Origin: DATDPY01 sp964395765 | GTDB lineage: Bacteria; Bacteroidota; Bacteroidia; Cytophagales; Cyclobacteriaceae | Direction of reading: 5' to 3' | DNA length: 9,758 bases | Assembly: GCA_964395765.1 (NCBI GenBank) | Contig: CAYNCU010000160.1 | Location: forward strand, 1 to 9,758 | Shown here: positions 1 to 7,062 of the stretch, in pieces | How the letters are laid out: each line of letters starts with the position of its first letter | Numbering within the stretch: the first letter of the stretch is position 1 | Notes under the pieces: model-generated | Databases searched by the model: none | The model's input: only the letters and a program-made list of their open reading frames with translations | What the model was told of the DNA's origin: nothing | Position numbers and translations under genes: made by a program

Positions 1-74
1 ACATATTTTTTATTAAGCAATTAACAATTAAGGATTTCTTACGTTAACTATTCAGAAATTCTTTCCGTTATGAT

Positions 75-1514
75 ATGAAATTCATTATCTATAGCATCAA
101 AAAAATATTCAGCGGGTATTTGTGGATTTTTACAGCTGCCGTGTTATTGGATTTCACAGGTTGTCATAAAAATGATGAACCTGTTCCGAATGACAGTGTA
201 TCTGCGGAAACACGTTCGATTAACAATTTTATCTTAGACAATATGAAATATTATTACCTCTGGGCCGATTTTATTCCTGGTAATCTTAACCCCAATACGG
301 AACCGGATCCAAGGGCATTTTTCAATAAGATGTTATATACCACCGATGATAAGTGGTCCTATATTACCGATGATTACCAGGGTCTTATCAATTCTTTCCA
401 GGGAGTAAATCAAACATTCGGCTACCAATTCAAACTTTTCCGGGAACAATCCGGAGATAATATATTCGGAATTATTGAATATGTTCTACCCGGTTCACCC
501 GCCGACAGCGCAGGGATAAAAAGAGGCGATATATTTATCTCTGTAAATAATACTTTATTAAACACAACTAATTATAAGGATCTTTTATTTGGAGTGACCC
601 ATTATACTCTTGGATTTGCCGACCTTGTGGATAATTCAATCACTCCGAACGGTAAATCTTCAGAATTAAATGCTGTCACATTTCAGGAGGATCCCATTTT
701 TTATACCCACGTCTATAATGTGGGAGGGGAAAAGATCGGATACCTGGTTTATAACCAGTTTATTTCAAATTATGATGATGAATTGAAATCGGTTTTCCTC
801 GATTTTAAATCCCAGGGTATCAATGATCTTGTCCTTGATTTCCGATATGATCCGGGTGGTTCGGTGAATACCGCCGAGATCATGGCCAGTATGATAGCAC
901 CCCGGGAGGTTGTAAGCCAGCAAAAAGTATTTGCCAAATATATATGGAACAGCACCTTAAATGATTATATCGTTAAGAAGGAAGGATCCGATTCCAGGAA
1001 TCTTATATTAAAGTTCTTTACGGATGAATTGCCCGAAAACCTTAACCTTAAGCGGGTATACGTCATCATAACCGGTAACACGGCTTCGGCCAGTGAACTG
1101 GTAATCAATGCCTTAAAGCCCTATATGACCGTGTATACCATTGGTTCCAATTCGGTTGGAAAATATACCGCTTCCATAACTTTACACGATCAGACAAAAT
1201 CCTATAATTGGGCCATTCAACCCATTGTCGTTAAATTGGCAAACGCGAATGATGTAAGCGATTATAAAAACGGGTTTACACCCGATTTTGCAGCGGATGA
1301 TGATTACTTTTCCGAACTGGGCAGCCTGAATGAAAATATGCTGGCCACGGCAATATCCCAGATAACCGGGATACCGGTGGGCCAATTAGCCAGGGTAAAA
1401 GAAATTTCCAATCTGAAGAAATACCTGCCCATCGTTGCCGGATCAATGAAACCGGTAGATGGGATGCAACGGATGTATATCGATCAGGTGCCGTTTCAAA
1501 AAGAAGCCTTCTAA
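75..1514 (+). CDS. S41 family (C-terminal-processing type) peptidase, probable lipoprotein
   Basis: Serine endopeptidase of the S41/CtpA family, probably anchored in the envelope. The N-terminus has a hydrophobic stretch (about residues 15-28) ending in FTGC, so Cys30 is the likely lipidated residue, although Phe at -3 is a loose lipobox. A PDZ-like segment lies around residues 115-180 (LPGSPADSAGIKRGD at 138-152). The protease core follows, with DFRYDPGG at 255-262 and TGNTASASE at 333-341. Ser338 is the expected nucleophile and Lys363 (in VGK) the general base; their spacing of 25 matches the Ser-Lys dyad of CtpA enzymes, so it should be active. At 479 aa it is typical for Bacteroidota S41 lipoproteins. 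The ATG at 75 is the only sensible start, and no Shine-Dalgarno sequence is visible. The substrate cannot be told from the sequence. It lies 82-112 bp upstream of another lipoprotein gene on the same strand. The family call is firm. Confidence 0.93.
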   Translation: MKFIIYSIKKIFSGYLWIFTAAVLLDFTGCHKNDEPVPNDSVSAETRSINNFILDNMKYYYLWADFIPGNLNPNTEPDPRAFFNKMLYTTDDKWSYITDDYQGLINSFQGVNQTFGYQFKLFREQSGDNIFGIIEYVLPGSPADSAGIKRGDIFISVNNTLLNTTNYKDLLFGVTHYTLGFADLVDNSITPNGKSSELNAVTFQEDPIFYTHVYNVGGEKIGYLVYNQFISNYDDELKSVFLDFKSQGINDLVLDFRYDPGGSVNTAEIMASMIAPREVVSQQKVFAKYIWNSTLNDYIVKKEGSDSRNLILKFFTDELPENLNLKRVYVIITGNTASASELVINALKPYMTVYTIGSNSVGKYTASITLHDQTKSYNWAIQPIVVKLANANDVSDYKNGFTPDFAADDDYFSELGSLNENMLATAISQITGIPVGQLARVKEISNLKKYLPIVAGSMKPVDGMQRMYIDQVPFQKEAF

Positions 1515-1626
1515 GTTGAATATTTCATATATTTTATTAATTTCCGTGCATTCACTCAAATAGTCGTACCAAAAGTGAAGAATGAATTAATGCCCCATGA
1601 AGGTTTGCCCGGGAATAAAAGATATT

Positions 1627-2415
1627 ATGAGAAAAGGGTTGAATAAAAAGCCGTATATATTCTGCTTATTTTTTTTACTATCCTGCAGTAAAGATAAAAG
1701 CCTTGATGGACCTTTTAATTTTGTTTTTGTAGAGAACCCCAATCTATTAAAAGATTATATGGAAAATAATACGGTTTTGTATGACTTCACCTACAATAAT
1801 AAAAATAACCTTACCGAAAATAATATCTATAATCCCGAGGGAACCACAACCTACGATTTTATTTATGATCAGGAGAACCGGCCGGATACCATTGCCGTGA
1901 AAACACCATCCTATAATTATTACCTTATTCCCGCCTACCAGGATACGCTTCTTTTGGAACTTGATGCCTATTATAATAATCAATTTGAATTTAAATATGT
2001 CTTCCGCTATGACAGTATCGGGAGGATACGACAAGTGTCAAGATACGGTAATTCCCTGAACCTGTTTGCCAACTCCCTTTTTACATGGGAAGGGAATAAT
2101 ATTAAAAAGTATGAAATACAATTTCTTTATGTATCCCCGCCCATCATTTATGATTATGAATACGAATATGATAACAAAATAAACCCTTTCAGGAAAGTGT
2201 ATAAAGGTTTTAATTATAACCTGATTGAATACCTTCCGATTTCGGAAAATAACTGGGTTTCAATGATCGGGTATAATAAAGATTATCCTGACAATAAGCT
2301 TTCCGTAAAAAATGTTTTCGATTACACCGGGCCCGGCTACCCTTTTGTAAAAAGCATATCTGCCACCTCCTATTCAGGTACGGTGACAGATATTTATGCT
2401 GAGTATCATTACTAA
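1627..2415 (+). CDS. Hypothetical lipoprotein with YD-like beta repeats
   Basis: I do not recognise a named function. The start at 1627 gives a compact lipoprotein signal: MRKGLNKK, a hydrophobic run, then LLSC with Cys20 as the lipidation site. An in-frame ATG at 1597 would add ten residues with no signal-like character. The mature part is rich in Tyr, Asn and Asp and carries repeated patterns such as YDFIYDQENRPDTI, FRYDSIGRIRQV and YEYEYDNKINPFRKV. These resemble single YD (RHS-type) beta-strand units and the short Bacteroidota lipoproteins often labelled DUF4595, but that domain name is from memory and unverified. It is expected to sit on the outer membrane, perhaps exposed. Its stop codon is one base from the stop of the convergent gene. 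Composition is somewhat AT-rich (about 23-38% GC in the lines counted). Confidence 0.8.
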   Translation: MRKGLNKKPYIFCLFFLLSCSKDKSLDGPFNFVFVENPNLLKDYMENNTVLYDFTYNNKNNLTENNIYNPEGTTTYDFIYDQENRPDTIAVKTPSYNYYLIPAYQDTLLLELDAYYNNQFEFKYVFRYDSIGRIRQVSRYGNSLNLFANSLFTWEGNNIKKYEIQFLYVSPPIIYDYEYEYDNKINPFRKVYKGFNYNLIEYLPISENNWVSMIGYNKDYPDNKLSVKNVFDYTGPGYPFVKSISATSYSGTVTDIYAEYHY

Positions 2416-2431
2416 TTCAGCTTTTTCTTTT
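2398..2431 (+). terminator. Possible intrinsic terminator at the convergent junction
   Basis: On the plus strand GCTGAGT (2398-2404) can pair with ATTCAGC (2415-2421), including one G-T wobble, around a 10-base loop. It is followed by TTTTTCTTTT (2422-2431). It would end transcription of the lipoprotein gene and lies across its stop codon and the 3' end of the opposing gene. The stem has only three or four GC pairs, so this is a weak call. Read on the minus strand there is no T-run after the hairpin, so it would not serve the opposing operon. Confidence 0.4.
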
Positions 2432-3238
2432 GCGGATCATAATATCGCCGTTAAAATTCTTAAAGGACATTAAGGGGCCGCCTCCGTTAATGGTGCCGTT
2501 TACCCACGCTTCCATGGAGATTTTATATTCCCCGGATTCCTGCTTGTTTTCCACCTTGGGGGGAGTTTTGTTAATCTTCATATCAAAATCGGTATAGATG
2601 TCGCCCTGGTCCGATTTCAATTTCAAGGAAGCCTTGGTATCCGCCGGCAAGGTAACATCGATATCGCCATTAAAGGTGCTGAATGCCATTGGGGTATTTT
2701 CTGCAACCTTTACAAAACTCGCTTTTATATCTCCGTTGGTGGTATTGACGACGGCAGAGCCGGATATATTAATGAGGGATATGCCTCCGTTAACATGGTT
2801 AACATCCATATTTCCGTCTACGTTTTCAACATAAATATCCCCGTCATTTATATCCTGTAATTTCAGGTTGAATGTCTTTGGGACCTGTATTTCCAGGTAG
2901 ACGCTTTTATTCATGTTACTGGAAGATACTTTAACTACGTTGTTGTCTTCCCTGGCCGTAATTCCAATTGAATTATTGGGGATCTTTTTCAAGCCGTCTC
3001 TCGTATCGTCCTCATCTTCATATTTTTTCTGATCCGTGGACACTTTGATAATAACGTCTTTCCCGGCATACCCGGTCACTTTAATTGAACCGTTCTGAAG
3101 ACTCAGATCCAGCGTTCCTGTTTTGGAAGGATCCGATAAAGGAACAACCAGTTGCTGGCCGTTGTCCTGGCCAAATACGAAGCTGTTTGAAATAATAGTA
3201 ATGATTAAAATTATTCCGGTTTTAACAAGATTTTTCAT
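2417..3238 (-). CDS. Secreted DUF4097-type beta-repeat protein (second copy)
   Basis: Exported protein of the DUF4097 / putative auto-transporter adhesin (head GIN-like) type; its molecular role is not established. It has a Sec signal peptide (about residues 1-23, ending SFVFG before QDN) with no lipobox cysteine, and the mature protein has no cysteine at all. The body repeats a short strand-turn pattern: LQNGSIKVTG (48-57), INDGDIYVENVDGN (130-143), VNGGISLINISG (149-160), TTNGDIKASF (166-175), TFNGDIDVTLP (188-198), DQGDIYTDF (210-218) and FNGDIMIRK (262-270). This register suggests a right-handed beta-solenoid. The chain ends in a basic tail, RKRKS. It is the last gene of the four-gene sigma unit, 33 bp after its paralogue. 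Function as adhesin, envelope scaffold or ligand of the HEAT protein is inference only. Confidence 0.85.
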   Translation of the reverse strand: MKNLVKTGIILIITIISNSFVFGQDNGQQLVVPLSDPSKTGTLDLSLQNGSIKVTGYAGKDVIIKVSTDQKKYEDEDDTRDGLKKIPNNSIGITAREDNNVVKVSSSNMNKSVYLEIQVPKTFNLKLQDINDGDIYVENVDGNMDVNHVNGGISLINISGSAVVNTTNGDIKASFVKVAENTPMAFSTFNGDIDVTLPADTKASLKLKSDQGDIYTDFDMKINKTPPKVENKQESGEYKISMEAWVNGTINGGGPLMSFKNFNGDIMIRKRKS

Positions 3239-3271
3239 GATAAAGTTTTTAAATCGAATTTCAGTATTTTA

Positions 3272-4126
3272 TTAATTCTCATTTTTCAGTTTCCGGATAT
3301 AGATATTTCCGTTAAAGGTTTCAAAGTCAAGATTTACACCACCGTTACCAACCCTTACACCGGTTTTTTTGTCGATTTTAAAGGCTGTTCCATGCCCTCC
3401 GGAATTTGCGGATACCAGTGTGGAAAGCGGTAACATGGTGTAGTCGAAATCTGTGTAATAATTCCCGTTGAAAGTTTTAAAACTCAGATCGGCCGAAAGA
3501 TCCGGCGGGAAATAGACCGTAAGTTTGCCGTTAAGCGTATAGAATTTTGAATATTCATTGGGATTGCCGGCATAACGGATTAATACGTCACCGTTGATGG
3601 TATTTACATTGGCCGGACCTTTGACGGAGGTCATGGTAATTCCACCATTTACATTTCCGATATGCATTGAACCGTTGATATTATTTATATCCACATCGCC
3701 TTTATTAACCGTGGATAGCAGAAGGTTAATATTTTCCGGAACCTTGATGGTAATATCAAAAGTATAATCCCCGTCGAAATCACAATCATTGCCGTAATGA
3801 CGATTATGATACCCGCAATTACATTTGCAGATTCCGTCGATATAAGTTTCAATTGTATCGTCTTTTAATTGGGTCACTAATTTTAACCGGTCCCAGAGTT
3901 TATCCAGTTCCGTTTTATCGGAGGCTTTTACCCACTTATTAACTGTAAATAATACCTTCGTTCCGTCATAACCCTGCACATGAATGAAACCATTTACATT
4001 GTCAACCCACAGCGTAACGGGCATAGTGCCGGTAAGTGCAATTTCCCTGGTTATAGTTTCCTGCCTTTCCTGGGCAACAGCAACATAAGTTATAAAAACC
4101 AGTATAAAGAATAATGAATTTTTCAT
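3272..4126 (-). CDS. Secreted DUF4097-type beta-repeat protein with Cys/His insert (first copy)
   Basis: Paralogue of the neighbouring secreted protein. A signal peptide covers about residues 1-18 (FITYVAVA before QERQE). The same strand-turn repeats are visible: VDNVNGFIHVQGYDG (41-55), VNKGDVDINNINGSMHI (140-156), NVNGGITMTSVKG (158-170), TINGDVLIRY (176-185), TLNGKLTVYFP (197-207), TFNGNYYTDFDY (218-229) and FNGNIYIRKL (271-280). What sets it apart is a short insert at 97-120 with Cys100, Cys102, Cys104 and Cys115 plus His107 and His110, which could form disulfides or bind a metal. The conserved DUF4097-like order of repeats, including a TDFD motif in both copies, suggests an old tandem duplication. 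It starts 17 bp after the membrane HEAT protein gene and is very likely co-transcribed with the sigma factor. No enzymatic motif is seen. Confidence 0.85.
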   Translation of the reverse strand: MKNSLFFILVFITYVAVAQERQETITREIALTGTMPVTLWVDNVNGFIHVQGYDGTKVLFTVNKWVKASDKTELDKLWDRLKLVTQLKDDTIETYIDGICKCNCGYHNRHYGNDCDFDGDYTFDITIKVPENINLLLSTVNKGDVDINNINGSMHIGNVNGGITMTSVKGPANVNTINGDVLIRYAGNPNEYSKFYTLNGKLTVYFPPDLSADLSFKTFNGNYYTDFDYTMLPLSTLVSANSGGHGTAFKIDKKTGVRVGNGGVNLDFETFNGNIYIRKLKNEN

Positions 4127-4143
4127 TGTTGTAATTTTAATTA

Positions 4144-4941
4144 TCAGCTCATTTTTTTTATGCTGTCCCTCAATTTGTTTTTGACTGCGTCGTTCAGATT
4201 TTTTTCGTTCAGAAGGGACCTTAATTTTTCAATTGAACTTTTTTCCTGTAACGAAACCAAAACATCGGCCAGGCTTACCAGTACCATTGGTGATTCCTGG
4301 TAGGAGAGGGCCACCACCAGACCTTTCCTGACCCTGGGGTAACCTGAATATTTATACAAGGCATCAATGGCGGACAGACGGACATTGATATTTTCATCAT
4401 GGTCCAAAGTGTTTAATAATGCATCGATCACCGTGTCATCCGCTTTGTGCATCCGGCTGGTAAGGTCGACTGCCTTCAACCGGTCGGATGCTTCCGGATT
4501 CTTCAGCAAATTGATCATCAGCATTTCATGAACCTGGTAAACTTCCTCGCTTAACCGGGAAATCTGTTCCTTATTATGGCCCCCGTTGACCAGGTATCCG
4601 ATAAAGAAACCTGCAAAGATCAGGAGTACCGCCAGCACCGGCTGTAAGGCCCAATCCCAGACAAATGCATTCCTGATCCGTTCCATTATTTCCCGTATGC
4701 GGTTCCTGCTTTGTTTCCTGATCTTCTCATCCAGCATGGCATAGAATTTTCTATTCATATCCTCTGCGGGTCCGGGAATGACGATATCATCAAGTCGCTT
4801 ATCCAGGTTCATCAAACCCGGAAAGTCTACGGGGCTGAGCAGGCCATTTTCAATCAGATCCTCAATCTCGTTGAGCTCATTTTCATTCAATTCCCCGGAA
4901 TTGAATTTTTCGATTAATAATCGGATTCTTTCCTTATCCAT
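4144..4941 (-). CDS. Single-pass membrane protein with HEAT repeats, probable anti-sigma factor
   Basis: Probable membrane anti-sigma factor for the overlapping sigma gene. Numbering from the ATG at 4941 (265 aa): residues 1-95 form a charged, helical, presumably cytoplasmic region with a stretch rich in Glu, Asn and Leu near the start, as in many anti-sigma N-termini, but without the HxxxCxxC zinc motif. One transmembrane helix spans about 97-117 (QPVLAVLLIFAGFFIGYLV). The rest, about 148-261, consists of paired amphipathic helices typical of HEAT repeats, for example NVRLSAIDALYKY and SPMVLVSLADVLVSL. This half should lie in the periplasm. The 4941 start gives an ATGGATAA overlap with the sigma stop codon, which favours translational coupling; an in-frame ATG at 4962 would add seven residues. 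The anti-sigma role rests on gene position and topology, not on a recognised anti-sigma fold. Confidence 0.82.
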   Translation of the reverse strand: MDKERIRLLIEKFNSGELNENELNEIEDLIENGLLSPVDFPGLMNLDKRLDDIVIPGPAEDMNRKFYAMLDEKIRKQSRNRIREIMERIRNAFVWDWALQPVLAVLLIFAGFFIGYLVNGGHNKEQISRLSEEVYQVHEMLMINLLKNPEASDRLKAVDLTSRMHKADDTVIDALLNTLDHDENINVRLSAIDALYKYSGYPRVRKGLVVALSYQESPMVLVSLADVLVSLQEKSSIEKLRSLLNEKNLNDAVKNKLRDSIKKMS

Positions 4942-5506
4942 GACTTTTTCTGATAGTTTCAAAAATTATTTTAAGATCTTTCAAGGCCCTGAAAACCTTT
5001 ATTTTAACCGTGTTTTCACTACAATTTAAAATCAGCCCAATATCTTTATATTTCATGCCGTTTAATTTGCTCAGCGTTATCAATTCCCTCTTGTCCTGCG
5101 GCAATCTGTCAATCGCATTATTCAGAGTTTTTAGATCATCGTCCTTTTTAACGGAGGCATTATCTTCCCCGAACCCGGAAAGATTTTCATGCTTTTGATT
5201 TAACCTGTCGTTTAGTACATGTCTTTTATTTCTTCTGAAATATTCATGATTTACATTCCGCGCGATATGAAACATCCAGATCTTGAATTCACCGTCGCCG
5301 CGGAATGTATGCCTGTAATTCAATATCCTGACAAATACATTCTGAACGAGGTCTTTACTCAGGCTTTCGTCGAAATTCATGCGGTAGAAGAACGCGAACA
5401 GTACTTTTTTATACCGTTCATAAAGAGGGCCCAGTTTATCCAGGTTTCCTTCTTTAACCATAAACATCAATTCATTATCGGAAACGGTTTCCAAGATCTG
5501 TAACAA
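4934..5506 (-). CDS. ECF-type RNA polymerase sigma factor
   Basis: Sigma-70 family factor of the extracytoplasmic-function class (190 aa), with regions 2 and 4 only. Region 2 covers about residues 15-95: LGPLYERYKKVLFAFFYRM, then SKDLVQNVFVRIL and the promoter-melting segment FKIWMFHIARNVNHEYFRR. Region 4 covers about 126-180: IDRLPQDKRELITLSKLNG followed by the helix-turn-helix MKYKDIGLILNCSENTVKIK (151-170). There is no ATG upstream of the conserved DNELMFMVKEG block. A stop codon lies in frame at 5516-5518, so the likely start is TTG at 5506; the first ATG, at 5467, would cut into region 2.1. It overlaps the HEAT membrane protein gene by 8 bp and heads a four-gene unit. Autoregulation is usual for such factors and a candidate promoter lies upstream. 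The family call is firm; the target genes are unknown. Confidence 0.95.
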   Translation of the reverse strand: MLQILETVSDNELMFMVKEGNLDKLGPLYERYKKVLFAFFYRMNFDESLSKDLVQNVFVRILNYRHTFRGDGEFKIWMFHIARNVNHEYFRRNKRHVLNDRLNQKHENLSGFGEDNASVKKDDDLKTLNNAIDRLPQDKRELITLSKLNGMKYKDIGLILNCSENTVKIKVFRALKDLKIIFETIRKSHG

Positions 5507-5540
5507 TAAGCTCGCTTATAAGTGAATTCAGTAAGGTAAA

Positions 5541-5564
5541 TTACAATTAAAGGAAATGGTTACA
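5541..5564 (-). promoter_or_regulatory. Candidate ECF-type promoter upstream of the sigma gene
   Basis: On the minus strand TGTAACC (5564-5558) carries the AAC core common in -35 elements of ECF promoters. A second TGTAA (5545-5541) begins 19 bases later, at roughly the place of a -10 element. The distance to the sigma start would leave a short leader of about 25-30 bases. No matching copy was found upstream of the other genes here, so this is only a suggestion of autoregulation; the -10 match is poor. Confidence 0.28.
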
Positions 5565-5610
5565 GGTTGGAGGAAGGTTTTTTTTCTTCTAAAACAGGCT
5601 GCTGGTTTTT

Positions 5611-5647
5611 ATATAATAAAAAAAGCGAAGGGAATGCCCTTCGCTTT
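5611..5647 (-). terminator. Intrinsic terminator after the oxidoreductase gene
   Basis: A perfect 11-bp stem (5622-5632 with 5637-5647, GC-rich core GCGAAGGG) closes a 4-base loop. On the minus strand it is followed by TTTTATTATAT. It starts 18 bases after the stop codon of the Gfo/Idh/MocA gene, so it should end that transcript and insulate the downstream sigma unit from read-through. It is the clearest terminator in the window. Confidence 0.88.
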
Positions 5648-5664
5648 AATGGGAAGATTTCAGG

Positions 5665-7020
5665 TCAGGATTTCAATGAATGGGTAGCGTCATCCCATAC
5701 AACTTTGGCCCCCCTGAAATAAGATTCATTGGCCATATGACAGGCAATGGCCGCATGATTTCCAAAAACGGCATCTTCCACGACATTTTTACGCGATTTG
5801 ACCGCCTGGAAAAAATTATAGATATGAGGAGTCATGTCGTCCCAATCATGACCGTTGTAATTAATATCATCACTTACAGGTTCCTGGCCCGGCGTCACGG
5901 CATGTTCCGCATACCACTGTTTATAATATTCGTCCCTCATTTTCTGGGGGAAGCCTCCTGCATAATAACTGGGGGCGGTATCCACTCCCTTTTGCGGGGA
6001 ATGACGGAGATTGAATTCACTGGTATCCAGGATGCCCTTGGGACCCATAAAGCGGGCAAGCTCAGGGGACTCGGTGCCGAGGCCCAGGCGTACATATACG
6101 GGAATTCCATGATAATCAAATAACACCGTATGGATATCAGGCATGTTTCTGCCGTCTTTCCAGCGGAAAATGCCTCCCAATGCCTGTGCACTTCTTGGAA
6201 TTTCATTCCACCCCAGGGTGAACATCATTCCGCTGAGAAGATGGACCATCAAGTCGCCTCCGACGCCGGTTCCATATTCCTTCCAGCAACGCCAGCGGGC
6301 AAAATGATATTTATTGAATGGAATTTTCGGCGCATCATTGAGCCAGGTATCCCAATCCAGGTTCTCCGGTGACAGGTCGAGTGGGGGAGGATACTCCCAG
6401 GCGCCGGTGGGGTCGTTCCTGCCGAGGGTTAATTCCACGTTTTCCACATCGCCGATAGCGCCGGCTGAGTAGAGTTCCCGCGCTTTTTCGCATAAGTTGG
6501 AACTGACTCTTTGCGATCCGATCTGCACAATACGGTTATTTTTCTTGGCTGCATCCACCATTTCAAATCCTTCAGGAATTTTGTGCGACATGGGTTTTTC
6601 ACAATAAATATCCTTCCCTGCATTACAGGCATCCACGACCACTCTTTTATGCCAGTGATCCGGCACAGCCGCAATAATACAATCGATGTCCTTGCGATCC
6701 AGAAGTTCATGGTAATGTCTTGTTGTAAAAAGGTTCGGATTACCGGTGAGTTCCTTGGCAAGGGTATGCCGGCCATCATAAAGCTCTGCAGCCCCGACGC
6801 ATTCCGCCCCCGGGATCTTTAAGGCATCCGGTAAAAGGCCGGAACCCTGCATACCCACACCGATCATGGCGAATCGAAGGGTATCGCTCGCAGCTACTTT
6901 CTTTTTAGAGAATGACGTATACGGTTTTGCTTCAAGCCGAATAGTATTGGCCGCCAGAAATCCGCCCACCGCCAGTGTGCTGGTCCTTAAAAATTTCCGG
7001 CGTGAAAAATCATTTTTCAT
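5665..7020 (-). CDS. Tat-exported Gfo/Idh/MocA family NAD(P)-dependent oxidoreductase
   Basis: Predicted sugar or polyol dehydrogenase of the Gfo/Idh/MocA family, 451 aa, the usual size for the exported Bacteroidota branch. The N-terminus has a twin-arginine signal, SRRKFLRTS (6-14), followed by a hydrophobic stretch to about residue 25, so the folded enzyme with bound nucleotide is expected to cross the membrane. The Rossmann domain begins at LRFAMIGVGMQGSG, with GxGxxG at 54-59. The family motif CEKP lies at 140-143, with Lys142 the likely catalytic lysine. GTGVGGDLMVHLL (251-262) supplies the usual Asp256/His260 pair. The C-terminal part is the beta-sheet substrate domain. It follows a DUF1080 lipoprotein gene by 42 bp and is probably co-transcribed with it. 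The pairing suggests oxidation or reduction at C3 of glycosides, but the substrate is not determined by the sequence. Confidence 0.94.
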   Translation of the reverse strand: MKNDFSRRKFLRTSTLAVGGFLAANTIRLEAKPYTSFSKKKVAASDTLRFAMIGVGMQGSGLLPDALKIPGAECVGAAELYDGRHTLAKELTGNPNLFTTRHYHELLDRKDIDCIIAAVPDHWHKRVVVDACNAGKDIYCEKPMSHKIPEGFEMVDAAKKNNRIVQIGSQRVSSNLCEKARELYSAGAIGDVENVELTLGRNDPTGAWEYPPPLDLSPENLDWDTWLNDAPKIPFNKYHFARWRCWKEYGTGVGGDLMVHLLSGMMFTLGWNEIPRSAQALGGIFRWKDGRNMPDIHTVLFDYHGIPVYVRLGLGTESPELARFMGPKGILDTSEFNLRHSPQKGVDTAPSYYAGGFPQKMRDEYYKQWYAEHAVTPGQEPVSDDINYNGHDWDDMTPHIYNFFQAVKSRKNVVEDAVFGNHAAIACHMANESYFRGAKVVWDDATHSLKS

Positions 7021-7062
7021 AGTACTTATAGTTTAAAAATTCAACCTTTAAATAGAGACTTG

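Noticed and set aside
1..74. Promoter of the Bacteroidota type (TTTG and TAnnTTTG) ahead of the S41 gene
   Set aside because: The stretch is AT-rich, but no adequate match with proper spacing was found.
1551..1579. Inverted repeat TTCACT...AGTGAA between the protease and lipoprotein genes
   Set aside because: Six-base arms with a 17-base spacer and no T-run; this is expected by chance in AT-rich DNA, so it is not called as a terminator or operator.
2417..4126. Tandem DNA repeat suggested by the two similar secreted protein genes
   Set aside because: Similarity is at the level of protein pattern only; I could not see matching nucleotide stretches long enough to call a DNA repeat.
4711..5503. 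Plus-strand open frames opposite the sigma and HEAT protein genes
   Set aside because: They are antisense to well-supported genes and show no signal, domain or codon evidence of being translated.
5499..5564. Inverted pair TGTAAC (5499-5504, plus strand) and TGTAACC (5564-5558, minus strand) flanking the sigma leader
   Set aside because: The arms are short and more than 50 bases apart, and one falls within the start of the coding region; too weak to call a leader structure.
5680..6822. Long open frames on both strands inside the oxidoreductase gene
   Set aside because: They overlap a complete, motif-bearing enzyme gene, show no domain features and have implausible compositions; they are shadow frames.
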